Shown here: in pieces, positions 56,465 through 64,000 of the stretch
Layout of the letters: each line of letters begins with the position of its first letter
How positions within the stretch are numbered: position 1 is the stretch's first letter
NCBI RefSeq assembly: GCF_014201415.1
Contig: NZ_JACHEH010000007.1
Span: forward strand, 1-64,000
DNA length: 64,000 bases
Direction: 5' to 3'
From: Chelatococcus composti
Lineage (GTDB): Bacteria; Pseudomonadota; Alphaproteobacteria; Rhizobiales; Beijerinckiaceae
The notes under the pieces: generated by a model
The model's input: only the letters and a program-made list of their open reading frames with translations
What the model was told of the DNA's origin: nothing
The model's database searches: none
Made by a program: the position numbers and the translations under genes

Positions 56465-57865
56465 ATGGCCGTCGGTAACCTGGACACTGCCAGCACGCGC
56501 TCCGCCTGGCGGCGGCTCGGGGCGCTCGGCACCTTCGGGCGCCTGCCAGAGCGCGCGCAACGCATCGTCGACGGTGAGACGCGCGAGGCGGAGATGCTCT
56601 CCGCCTGGCTCGTTGTGGCCATCGCGGTGTTCTTCAACGTGCTCTACGCCGTCTCGCCCAAGGCGCTCGACGCCATGGGCGCCTTCCGGCCCGTTCCCGT
56701 CGTCGGCGGAATCTTCCTCGTGCTCGGCCTCGTGCGCGTCGCGCTCGCCCGGCGCGGGCGGATGCGGGGCTGGCTGGTGCCCGCCTTCACGGTCGTCGAC
56801 TTCGGGCTGCTCTACGGTCTCATCTGGTCCTTCCACCTGCAATACCAGCAGCCAGCAGCCTTCTATCTCAAGGCGCCGACCTTTTTGCTCGTCTTCCTCT
56901 TCATCGCCATCAGGGCGCTGCGCTTCGAGCCGCGCCTCGTCATCTTCGCCGGATGCGTCGCTGCCGCCGGCTGGGTGGGGATGACGGCCTACGCCCTCCA
57001 TGCCGGGGACGCGGACGGGGACGGGCCGGTGACACGCGACTTCGTCACCTACATGACGTCGAGCAGCATCCTCGTTGGCGCCGAGGTTGAGAAGATCGTC
57101 GCCATCCTCCTCTTCACCGGTGTCCTCGCCATCGTCATCGCGCGCGGCCGGCGCCAGCTATTGACGGCGGCGCTTGGCCTGTCGGCGACGGCGGAGCTGT
57201 CCCGCTTCTTCGATCCCACCATCGCCCGGCGCATCACGAGCGGCGATGCGCTCGCGCCGGGGCGCGGCGAGATGGTCGAGGCGGCGGTGCTGATGGCCGA
57301 CATCCGCGGCTTCACCCGCTTCGTCGCGGACCATCCGCCCGCCGAGGTCATGCGGCTGCTCGTGGCCTACCAGCAGCGGATGGGGGCCGTCATCGCCGAG
57401 CACGGCGGCGCCATCGACAAGTTTCTGGGAGACGGCATCCTCGCCACCTTCGGCTGCACCGGAGCCTCGCAGACCCCGGCCGCCGATGCGCTGCGGGCCG
57501 CCCTCGCCCTTGCCGGGGAGGCGGCGGTCTTCGGCCGCGCCTTCGCCGCGGCCAGCGGTCGCAAGGTCGAGATCGGCTTTGCAGCGGTCTTCGGCCGTGT
57601 CCTGTTCGGCACCGTCGGCAACGATGGCCGGCTGGAATACACCGTCATCGGCGAGCCGGTGAACCTCGCCGCCAAGCTCGAGAAGCATAACAAGGTCGGC
57701 TGCACCTGCGTGGTCACGGATGCGGCCACGCTCGTCAAGGCCGAGGCCGAGGGCTTCGCCGCGACGAGCGCCTTCCGGCTCGTGCCGGGCGTCACGGTCG
57801 AGGGGGTGGCGGGGCCGGTCGATCTCGCCGTCATCGACCAGGAGAAGGTGGCCGAGCCCGCGTGA
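56465..57865 (+). CDS. membrane adenylate cyclase (class III)
   Basis: The 466-residue protein has five to six N-terminal membrane helices (about 45-230) and a C-terminal class III cyclase domain (about 250-455). The metal-binding aspartates are D279 (LMADIRGF) and D323 (FLGDG). K319 (IDKFLGD) and T393 (EYTVIG) fit ATP rather than GTP selection. In the transition-state segment VNLAAKLE the asparagine N400 is present but the usual Arg is Lys404. It should make cAMP at the inner membrane. It lies 72 bp after the cNMP-binding gene and is probably in the same operon; the membrane part is a likely sensor. Confidence 0.92.
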   Translation: MAVGNLDTASTRSAWRRLGALGTFGRLPERAQRIVDGETREAEMLSAWLVVAIAVFFNVLYAVSPKALDAMGAFRPVPVVGGIFLVLGLVRVALARRGRMRGWLVPAFTVVDFGLLYGLIWSFHLQYQQPAAFYLKAPTFLLVFLFIAIRALRFEPRLVIFAGCVAAAGWVGMTAYALHAGDADGDGPVTRDFVTYMTSSSILVGAEVEKIVAILLFTGVLAIVIARGRRQLLTAALGLSATAELSRFFDPTIARRITSGDALAPGRGEMVEAAVLMADIRGFTRFVADHPPAEVMRLLVAYQQRMGAVIAEHGGAIDKFLGDGILATFGCTGASQTPAADALRAALALAGEAAVFGRAFAAASGRKVEIGFAAVFGRVLFGTVGNDGRLEYTVIGEPVNLAAKLEKHNKVGCTCVVTDAATLVKAEAEGFAATSAFRLVPGVTVEGVAGPVDLAVIDQEKVAEPA

Positions 57866-57940
57866 CCGGCGCGCGGCCGCGGCGGACCCATCACCGACGG
57901 GATATCCGACCGTCGCGGGCGATCGGCGGCATTCTCGCCG

Positions 57941-58696
57941 TCACGGTCTCACGAAGAGCCACTCGTCATGCGCCACTGCGTCGATGCCGGCGGCATCCTC
58001 GCCCTCAGCCGCGGCGCCGGCTTCCGTCACCCTGTGGGCCCGCCAGCCGGTGAAGGCGGCGAGCGCACGCTGCGTCGCACCGGCAATGTCGGCTTCGCCG
58101 CTCTCGGAGAGCACCCTGGGATGGAACGAGGCGATGACGCTCACGTCCTCATGCGCGAGCAGGGGGGAGGTGGCCGGCAGGAGCGCGTATTCGGCGCCCT
58201 CGAGGTCGATCTTGACGACACGGCGGGGCGCTTCCGGCAGCAGGGCGGCGAGCGCGGCGGGCGTCACAGCCTCGGCCTGCCAAGTGGTGTCCGCGCTCCC
58301 GGCAAGAAGCAGGCTCGACATCGAGTCGCCGGGCTTGCGCCGGGCGCCGAAGGTGACGGTGCCGGCGGAGGGGTGGATCGCTTTCGGCACCACCGTGACG
58401 CGTGCGGCGAGCTGCGGATTGGCGGCGAGGTTGCGGCCGAGCTGGTCGAGCGCCGCCGGGTCGGCCTCCACGGCCACCACGGCCGCGCCGCGGGCGGCGG
58501 CCTGCAACGTCGTCGGTCCGACCCAGGCGCCGAGGTCGACGAACAGCGTCGAGGCATCGACGAGCGCGTCGAGGAGGCGGCGGGTGCCGGGCTCCCACCT
58601 GTCGGCAGCGACCCGATCCCAGAAGGTGGGCTGGTCGTCGGCGAGCGCGATGCGCCGGCCGGAGAGGACGACACTCCGCTTTGCCGCCATCATCAC
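57941..58696 (-). CDS. FkbM-family methyltransferase
   Basis: The 251-residue SAM-dependent methyltransferase has the FkbM fold: motif I LFVDLGAWVGPTTLQAAARGAAVVAVEADPAALDQLGRNL, then a central region with PRRVVKIDLEGAEYALLPAT, the family hallmark KIDxEG. FkbM proteins methylate O or N groups of sugars, polyketides or other small molecules. It overlaps the ABC ATPase gene by four bases and so is translated with the importer operon. That suggests it modifies an imported compound, or is simply attached to the transcript. The start at 58696 (MMMAAK) could be shifted by one or two codons. Confidence 0.88.
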   Translation of the reverse strand: MMMAAKRSVVLSGRRIALADDQPTFWDRVAADRWEPGTRRLLDALVDASTLFVDLGAWVGPTTLQAAARGAAVVAVEADPAALDQLGRNLAANPQLAARVTVVPKAIHPSAGTVTFGARRKPGDSMSSLLLAGSADTTWQAEAVTPAALAALLPEAPRRVVKIDLEGAEYALLPATSPLLAHEDVSVIASFHPRVLSESGEADIAGATQRALAAFTGWRAHRVTEAGAAAEGEDAAGIDAVAHDEWLFVRP

Positions 58697-59697
58697 GCCG
58701 CCCTGTCGTTGAGATGGCAGGCCGAGACCCGCCCCGGCCCGACCGCTTTGAGCGCCGGCCGCTCCGCGCGGCAGCGGCCGAAAGCATGGGGGCAGCGCGG
58801 ATGGAAGTGGCAGCCGCTCGGCGGCGACAGCGGCGAGGGCAGCTCTCCCTTGAGGGCCGAGAAGGTCTTCTTCTTCGGCTCGAGCCGCGGCACCTCCTCA
58901 AGCAGCGCCCGCGTATAGGGATGGTTCGGTGCGCGGAACAGCTCCTCGGCCGGCGCGAGTTCGACGATGCGGCCGAGGTACATCACGGCCACCCGGTCCG
59001 CGATGTGCTCCACGACGCCGAGGTCGTGGCTGACGAAGAGATAGGTGAGGGCGAGCTCCTCCCTCAGCTTCATGAAGAGGTTGAGCACCTGCGCCTGGAT
59101 CGACACGTCGAGCGCAGCGGTCGACTCGTCGCAGACGAGCACCCTGGGTCTGACGGCAAGCGCCCGGGCGATGCCGATGCGCGCCCTCTGGCCACCAGAG
59201 AACTGGTGCGGGTAGCGCCGGCGCGTGGCCGGATCGAGGCCGACGCGGGTCATCACGTCGCACACGTAGTCCTCCACCTCGGCGCGCGAGACGAGGCCGT
59301 GCACCACCGGGGCCTCGCCGATGATGTCGATCACGCGCAGGCGCGGGTTGAGCGACGCCATCGGGTCCTGGAAGACCATCTGCACCGCGAGGTCCACCTT
59401 GCGCCGCGCCGCGCCCGTGAGCTTCGCCACGTCCTGCCCCTCGTAGGAGACAGTGCCGGCGCTCGGCTCGAGGATGCCGGCGACGATGCGGCCGAGGGTG
59501 GACTTGCCGCAGCCGGACTCGCCGACGAGGCCGACGACCTCGCCCGGCGCGATGGCGAGGTCCACGCCGTCAACAGCGTGGACCACCTGCTCGCGGCGGC
59601 GCGCGCCGAAGAGGTTGGCGATCTTCTCGGCGGCGTCGAGCTTCCGGACGAAGCGCTTGGACACGCCATCGAGCGCGAGGATGGGGGCGGCAGTCAC
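58693..59697 (-). CDS. peptide/nickel-type ABC transporter ATPase (DppF-like)
   Basis: The 334-residue ATPase has Walker A GESGCGKST, signature FSGGQRARIGIARAL and Walker B VLVCDESTAALD, where Ser takes the usual Pro position after Glu. The C-terminal oligopeptide domain has NHPYTRALLEEVP and the cysteine-rich PSGCHFHPRCPHAFGRC motif that may bind an iron-sulfur cluster in this family. The GTG start overlaps the stop of the preceding gene (GTGA). An insert RKLDAAEKIANLFGARRRE after the first strand is typical of DppF. Confidence 0.93.
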   Translation of the reverse strand: MTAAPILALDGVSKRFVRKLDAAEKIANLFGARRREQVVHAVDGVDLAIAPGEVVGLVGESGCGKSTLGRIVAGILEPSAGTVSYEGQDVAKLTGAARRKVDLAVQMVFQDPMASLNPRLRVIDIIGEAPVVHGLVSRAEVEDYVCDVMTRVGLDPATRRRYPHQFSGGQRARIGIARALAVRPRVLVCDESTAALDVSIQAQVLNLFMKLREELALTYLFVSHDLGVVEHIADRVAVMYLGRIVELAPAEELFRAPNHPYTRALLEEVPRLEPKKKTFSALKGELPSPLSPPSGCHFHPRCPHAFGRCRAERPALKAVGPGRVSACHLNDRAA

Positions 59698-60677
59698 GCG
59701 GCGGCCTCCACGGGAATGAGCGGATGGAAGCAGCGGAAGGCGCGGGCGTCGCCCGCGCGCGTTACGCCGGGCGGGGTCGTGCAGGCGGCGTCGGCCCGCG
59801 GACACCGCGGCGCGAAGGCGCAGCCCGTCGGCAGGTTGGCGAGCGAGGGCGTCATGCCGGGGATCTGCGCCAGCGGCTCGCCGCGCCTGTTGCGGCTCGG
59901 CACGGAGCCGATCAGCCCGTTGGTGTAGGGATGGGCCGGCCGCTCCAGCACGTCGGCGACGCGGCCTTCCTCCACGATGCGGCCGGCGTACATCACGGCT
60001 ACGCGGTCGGCGAGGCCGGCGACGACGGACAGGTCGTGCGTGATCCAGACCAGCGCCGTGCCGCTCTCGGCGGCGAGCTGCTGCACCTCTGAGAGGATCT
60101 GCGCCTGGATGGTGACATCGAGCGCCGTCGTCGGCTCGTCGGCGACGAGCACGGCTGGGCGGTGCAGCAGCGCGATGGCGATGGCGACGCGCTGGCGCAT
60201 GCCGCCGGAGAACTGGTGCGGATAGGAGACGAGCCGCTCCTCCGGCGAGGGGATGCCGACTCTGGCGAGCGCCTCGCGGGCCCGGTCCCGCGCCGCCCGC
60301 TCGGACACCTTCTCGTGGGCGCGGATGGCTTCGATCATCTGCGTGTCCACGCGCAGCACCGGGTTGAGCGTGGTCATCGGGTCCTGGAAGATCATCGCGA
60401 TGTCCCGGCCGCGCAGGCGGCGCAGCTCGGGCTCGCTCTTGCACGTGAGCTCCTCGCCCTTGAGGCGGATGGAGCCGGAGGCGATGCGCCCCGGCGGGTC
60501 GATGAGGCCGAGCACGGCAAGGCCGGTCACCGACTTGCCGGAGCCGGACTCGCCCACGAGCCCCAGCACCTCACCGGCCGCCACATCGAAGCTGACGCCG
60601 TTGACGGCGGTGAGCACCCCTTCGCGGGATGAGAATTCCACGACGAGGTCGCGGACGGAAAGAACGGGATCGCTCAT
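59694..60677 (-). CDS. peptide/nickel-type ABC transporter ATPase (DppD-like)
   Basis: The 327-residue ATPase has Walker A GESGSGKS, signature [15 protein letters not shown], Walker [13 protein letters not shown], switch His in [10 protein letters not shown], and the C-terminal [17 protein letters not shown] with the cysteine motif [17 protein letters not shown]. It pairs with the DppF-like ATPase to power the importer at 60.7-62.6 kb. It overlaps both neighbours by four bases. Confidence 0.94.
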   Translation of the reverse strand: MSDPVLSVRDLVVEFSSREGVLTAVNGVSFDVAAGEVLGLVGESGSGKSVTGLAVLGLIDPPGRIASGSIRLKGEELTCKSEPELRRLRGRDIAMIFQDPMTTLNPVLRVDTQMIEAIRAHEKVSERAARDRAREALARVGIPSPEERLVSYPHQFSGGMRQRVAIAIALLHRPAVLVADEPTTALDVTIQAQILSEVQQLAAESGTALVWITHDLSVVAGLADRVAVMYAGRIVEEGRVADVLERPAHPYTNGLIGSVPSRNRRGEPLAQIPGMTPSLANLPTGCAFAPRCPRADAACTTPPGVTRAGDARAFRCFHPLIPVEAAA

Positions 60678-61603
60678 CGCGACAGCCTCGGGTTCAGGAC
60701 GTCGCGCAGCCGGTCGCCCACGAGATTGATGGCGACGATGGCGGCGACGAGGGCGATGCCGGGAAAGGTCGAGATCCAGTACTTGCCGGACAGCAGATAG
60801 TCGTAGCCGTTGGCGATGAGCATGCCGAGGGACGGCTCCGTCACCGGCACGCCCACGCCGAGAAACGACAGGGTGGATTCGAGCGCGATGGCGTGCGCCA
60901 CCTGAACCGTCGCCACCACGATGAGCGGTGGCAGGCAGTTCGGCAGGAGGTGGCGGAAGACGATGCGGCTCTTTGGCAGGGCGAGGCAGCGCGCCGCCTC
61001 GATGTAGTCGCGCCGCCGCTCGACCAGCGCCGAGCCGCGCACCGTGCGTGCATAGTAGGCCCACTGCACGATGACGAGGGCGATGATGACCTTGTCCACG
61101 CCGCGGCCGAAGACGGCCAGCAACACGAGCGCCACCAGGATGGCGGGGAAGGAGAGCTGCAGGTCCACCACGCGCATGACAAGACTGTCGATGCGCCCAC
61201 CGGCATAGGCCGCCAGCACGCCGATTGAGGCACCGACGGCACAGGCGATGACGACCGAGACCGCGCCGACGCCGAGCGAGATCCTGAGGCCGTAGAGGAT
61301 GGCCGACAGCATGTCGCGGCCCTGTTCGTCGGTGCCGAGCCAGTAGGTGTAGCCAGCAAGGCTCTCCGCCCCCGGCGGCAGCGTGCCGTCCATGATGTCG
61401 AGCTGCGCCAGGTCGTAGGGGTCCTGCGGCGCGATGAGGGGCGCAGCGAGCGCGGCGGCGACGAGGAGCACGAGGCCCGCGAGGCCAACGACGGCGAGGG
61501 GGCTCTCGAAAAACGCGGCGACATGGCGCAACAGCAGGCTCTCGGCCTTCTCGGCCGGGCGCGCGGCTGCCGTCGGCGCCGGTGTGGCGGCCTGTTCGCT
61601 CAT
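60674..61603 (-). CDS. peptide/nickel-type ABC transporter permease (DppC-like)
   Basis: The 309-residue permease has an N-terminal OppC_N helix (AVVGLAGLVLLVAAALAAPLIAPQDPY), GYTYWLGTDEQGRDMLSAILYGLRISLGVGAV, and the coupling motif ERRRDYIEAARCLALPKSRIVFRHLLPNCLPP. Normal family length. It overlaps both neighbouring genes by four bases. Confidence 0.93.
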   Translation of the reverse strand: MSEQAATPAPTAAARPAEKAESLLLRHVAAFFESPLAVVGLAGLVLLVAAALAAPLIAPQDPYDLAQLDIMDGTLPPGAESLAGYTYWLGTDEQGRDMLSAILYGLRISLGVGAVSVVIACAVGASIGVLAAYAGGRIDSLVMRVVDLQLSFPAILVALVLLAVFGRGVDKVIIALVIVQWAYYARTVRGSALVERRRDYIEAARCLALPKSRIVFRHLLPNCLPPLIVVATVQVAHAIALESTLSFLGVGVPVTEPSLGMLIANGYDYLLSGKYWISTFPGIALVAAIVAINLVGDRLRDVLNPRLSR

Positions 61604-62577
61604 GCCTTGGCCTCCTCGAGGCGCACGCGCGGGTCAATGGCGGCGTAGATGAGATCCACGACGAGGTTGATGATGACGAACATCACGACGGTAAGCATGA
61701 GGTAGGCCACGATCACCGGCCGATCGAGCCGTCCGATGGAGTCGATGAGCAGCTTGCCGATGCCGGGATAGGCGAAGACCGTCTCCGTGACGACGGCAAA
61801 GGCGATCATCGAGCCGAGCTCCAGGCCGAGCACCGTGACGACCGGGATGAGGATGTTCTTCAGCACGTGGACGCCGATGACGCGCGTCTGGGACAGGCCC
61901 TTGGCGCGGGCGAACCGGATATAGTCCTGCAGCATCACCTCACGCGTGCCGGCGCGGGTGAGGCGGATGACGAGTGCCATCTTGTAGAGGGCGAGGTTGA
62001 GCGCCGGCAGGATGAGATGGGCGAGCCCGTCCAGCGTGAGGAAGCTCACCGGCACGCCGAAGAGGTCACGCGTCGTGCCGCGCCCGCCAGCCGGGAACCA
62101 GCCGAGCATGACCGAGAACAGCAGCACCAGCATCAGGCCCTGCCAGAAGTTCGGCAGGCTGAAGCCGAGGATGGAGCCGGCCATTATCGAGTGCCCGCCG
62201 AGCGACTGCGGCTTGAGGCCCGCATAGAGGCCGAGCGGAATGCCGACGAAGATGGAGATGAGGAGGGCGGTCAGCGCCAGTTCCAGCGTCGCCGGCAGGC
62301 GGTTGAGGATCAGGGTCAGCGCCGGCTCGTTGTAGACGAAGGAGCGGCCCAGGTCGCCGTGCAGCGCATTCCAGACGAAGAGGGCATATTGCTCATAGAG
62401 CGGCCTGTCGAGGCCGAGGCGTCGCGTGATCGCCTCCATCTCCTGCTGGTCCGCCTGGGGGCTTGCGAGGATGGCGACCGGGTCGCCCACCGCATAGACG
62501 GCGATGAAGACAAGCGTCGCCATGACGGCCAGCACGAGTGCCGCCTGGCCCAGGCGTCGGATGACGTAGACGAGCAT
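61600..62577 (-). CDS. peptide/nickel-type ABC transporter permease (DppB-like)
   Basis: The 325-residue permease starts MLVYVIRRLGQAALVLAVMATLVFIAVYAVGDP and carries the coupling motif GTREVMLQDYIRFARAKGLSQTRVIGVHVLKNILIPVVTVLG and the closing DLIYAAIDPRVRL. It is separated from the binding-protein gene by a 250-bp spacer filled with intergenic repeat sequence, and overlaps the DppC-like gene by four bases. Confidence 0.93.
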   Translation of the reverse strand: MLVYVIRRLGQAALVLAVMATLVFIAVYAVGDPVAILASPQADQQEMEAITRRLGLDRPLYEQYALFVWNALHGDLGRSFVYNEPALTLILNRLPATLELALTALLISIFVGIPLGLYAGLKPQSLGGHSIMAGSILGFSLPNFWQGLMLVLLFSVMLGWFPAGGRGTTRDLFGVPVSFLTLDGLAHLILPALNLALYKMALVIRLTRAGTREVMLQDYIRFARAKGLSQTRVIGVHVLKNILIPVVTVLGLELGSMIAFAVVTETVFAYPGIGKLLIDSIGRLDRPVIVAYLMLTVVMFVIINLVVDLIYAAIDPRVRLEEAKA

Positions 62578-62653
62578 CGTCGTTGACCTTGCAAAGGGCG
62601 GAGCCCGGCCGACAGGGCGCTCCGGAGCGAGGCTCCTCCGGCGCGCCGCTCGT

Positions 62654-62750
62654 CCCTCTCGCACTCACGGGAGAAGGGGGAGAGGGTCCGCAGGGACAGG
62701 AGCCTGCGCCAGCCTCTCGCCCCGGCCCTTGCCCCGCCTTGCGGGGAGAG
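62654..62750. repeat. intergenic palindromic repeat block (CCCTCTC...GAGAGGG type)
   Basis: This part of the 62578-62827 spacer holds nested inverted repeats. CCCTCTC (62654-62660) pairs with GAGAGGG (62680-62686). CCTCTC near 62713 pairs with GAGAGG near 62746-62752, and CCCCGC (62732-62737) pairs with GCGGGG (62741-62746). The style matches GC-rich intergenic repeats common in alphaproteobacterial genomes. It probably attenuates or processes the mRNA between the binding-protein gene and the permease genes. The spacer has no gene. Confidence 0.6.
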
Positions 62751-62827
62751 GGAGGCGACGCTCCGGCGGTCACGCGCCGGCAGAACGCGCGTGCCGGTCG
62801 GATCCGGTCATCGGCCGATGGCCGAGC

Positions 62828-64000
62828 TTACTGCGCCAGCTTGACCTCGGTCGCCAGCGTATACTGGTCAATGCGCGGCGTGTAGGTGAGCGTCTTTTTG
62901 AACGCCCAGGGCGTCACCTCGAAGTGCAGCGGCAGCAGGGCATGGTCCTCCATCGCGATCTTCGAGGCCTTCTGGAGCAGCTCCTCGCGCTTGGCGTCGT
63001 CAATGGTGCGCTGCGCCTCCTGCACGAGAGCGTCGACCTCCTTGTTGGAATAGCGGCCGCGGTTGGTGTGGCCGCCGCCGGTTTCCTTGTTCGGCGTCAC
63101 GACGAGGGCGTTGAGGGAGTTGGACATCTCGCCCGAATCCGCGCCCCAGCCGGCGAGGTAGGCCGAGAACTCGTGCTTGTTGCGACGCGTGAAGAAGGTC
63201 GAGGCCGTCATGGCATCGACATTGGTCTTGACGCCGACGCGCGTGAACATCTGCGCCACGGCCTGCGCCACCTTCTCGTCGTTGATGTAGCGGTCGTTCG
63301 GCGTGCCGAGCGTCAGCTCAAAGCCGTTCGGGTAGCCGGCCTCGGCCAGCAGCTTCTTCGCCCCTTCGGGATCATAGGCGACGGGCTTGGCATCCTTCGA
63401 TGTGCCGAAGAGCGGGTAGGGCAGCAGCTCGCCGGCGGGCTTGGCGACGCCGCCCATGATGCGCTCGACGATGGCGTCGCGGTTGATGGCCTTGGACAGG
63501 GCCTCGCGCACGCGCTTGTCCTTGAAGGGATTCTTGTCAGTGCCCTTCACGCCCGGCGTCTTGTCCTCGAACTGGTCGAGATGGATGTAGATGATGCGGT
63601 TGGACAGGCCCTCGACGATGGTGAAGCCGGCGCCCTTGATCTTGTCGAAGTCCTGGATCGGCGGGTTCTCGATCATGTCCACGTCGCCGGCGAGCAGCGC
63701 CGCGACGCGCGGGCCGGCGCTGGTGATCGGCCGCATGACGACGCGCTGCCAGATCGGCTTCTCGCCCCAGTAGTCCTCGTTGGCCTCCAGGATGATGTGG
63801 GTGCCGCGGGTGTATTCCTTCAGCTTGTAAGGCCCGGTGCCGATCGCCTTCGCCGGGTCGTTGAAGTCCGCCGACTTCGGCGGCGTACCCATGTTCTCGC
63901 AGCCATCCTTGCCGTACTTGACATCGCCGGCACCGAAGACGGAAGCCGAGAGAATGCCGAGCGTTGTCATGTTGTTGGGGAAGAGCGGCTGCGGGCTCGT
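62828..64000 (-). CDS. ABC transporter substrate-binding protein (family 5), 5' end outside the window
   Basis: This is the C-terminal 390 residues of an SBP_bac_5 protein; the reading frame stays open to position 64000 (SPQPLFPNNM precedes the first visible Met), so the signal peptide and N-terminal lobe are missing. Visible blocks are AIGTGPYKLKEYTRGTHIILEANEDYWGEKPIWQRVVMRPI, FKDKRVREALSKAINRDAIVERIMGG, YDPEGAKKLLAEAGYPNGFELTLG and the closing FEVTPWAFKKTLTYTPRIDQYTLATEVKLAQ. The family binds dipeptides, oligopeptides or glutathione; ligand unknown. It should be the first gene of the importer operon that ends in the FkbM gene. Confidence 0.93.
   Translation of the reverse strand, partial: TSPQPLFPNNMTTLGILSASVFGAGDVKYGKDGCENMGTPPKSADFNDPAKAIGTGPYKLKEYTRGTHIILEANEDYWGEKPIWQRVVMRPITSAGPRVAALLAGDVDMIENPPIQDFDKIKGAGFTIVEGLSNRIIYIHLDQFEDKTPGVKGTDKNPFKDKRVREALSKAINRDAIVERIMGGVAKPAGELLPYPLFGTSKDAKPVAYDPEGAKKLLAEAGYPNGFELTLGTPNDRYINDEKVAQAVAQMFTRVGVKTNVDAMTASTFFTRRNKHEFSAYLAGWGADSGEMSNSLNALVVTPNKETGGGHTNRGRYSNKEVDALVQEAQRTIDDAKREELLQKASKIAMEDHALLPLHFEVTPWAFKKTLTYTPRIDQYTLATEVKLAQ

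Overview
The window looks like chromosomal DNA of a high-GC alphaproteobacterium, most likely of the Hyphomicrobiales (Rhizobiales). The grounds are very strong GC bias at third codon positions, a BA14K-type secreted protein, an RcnB-like protein, a DUF2842 gene beside ctaA, a plausible EcfG-type (GGAAC-N17-xGTT) promoter before a PRC-barrel gene, and many ATGA/GTGA start-stop overlaps. There is no phage, insertion sequence, plasmid or CRISPR signature. The assignment is an inference from gene content, without a 16S gene or any search.

Layout. 0.3-3.8 kb: tRNA-Pro(GGG), two small secreted proteins and cardiolipin synthase. 3.8-13.2 kb: an exopolysaccharide (EPS) locus with a Wzy/ligase-like membrane protein, a priming phosphoglycosyltransferase, a GT4 transferase, a short GumB/Wza-like export lipoprotein, a GumC/Wzc-like co-polymerase with a degraded kinase domain, a CelD-like acyltransferase and a polysaccharide deacetylase. 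The matching Wzx-like flippase and a second CelD-like protein sit 15 kb away at 28.5-31.1 kb. 13.2-28.3 kb: housekeeping genes (DUF2842, ctaA, two adjacent O-acetylhomoserine sulfhydrylase paralogues behind a palindromic promoter, a CoA-binding protein, a crotonase lacking both catalytic glutamates, a thioesterase, rplM-rpsI, small conserved proteins, an aldo/keto reductase, an aspartyl-hydroxylase-like protein and isovaleryl-CoA dehydrogenase). 31.2-41.2 kb: GH25 muramidase lipoprotein, MgtE, CAP lipoprotein, tRNA-Leu(GAG), lipB, acyl-CoA carboxylase beta, SDR, RidA, PRC-barrel protein and adenine deaminase. 41.2-47.2 kb: a four-gene ABC importer operon with a fused double ATPase. 57.9-64 kb: a second, conventional peptide/nickel-type ABC importer that ends in an FkbM methyltransferase and begins beyond the right edge.

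The most interesting block is 47.3-57.9 kb. A leftward operon of four glycosyltransferase genes (one fused to a deacetylase-like domain) faces a rightward operon across a 177-bp promoter region. The rightward operon encodes a 908-residue ABC-exporter-like protein, a one-domain cyclic-nucleotide-binding protein and a membrane class III adenylate cyclase. The ABC protein has lost the Walker A lysine, the LSGGQ signature and the Walker B glutamate, and carries three copies of the ENLxxG segment normally present once. I infer a cAMP-linked membrane device built on a pseudo-ABC protein, possibly serving the neighbouring glycan genes. The link to the glycan genes rests only on their position.

Gene starts follow ribosome-binding sites, start-stop overlap and family length. 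Several are GTG or TTG and are flagged. Names rest on reading motifs by eye, not on database searches.
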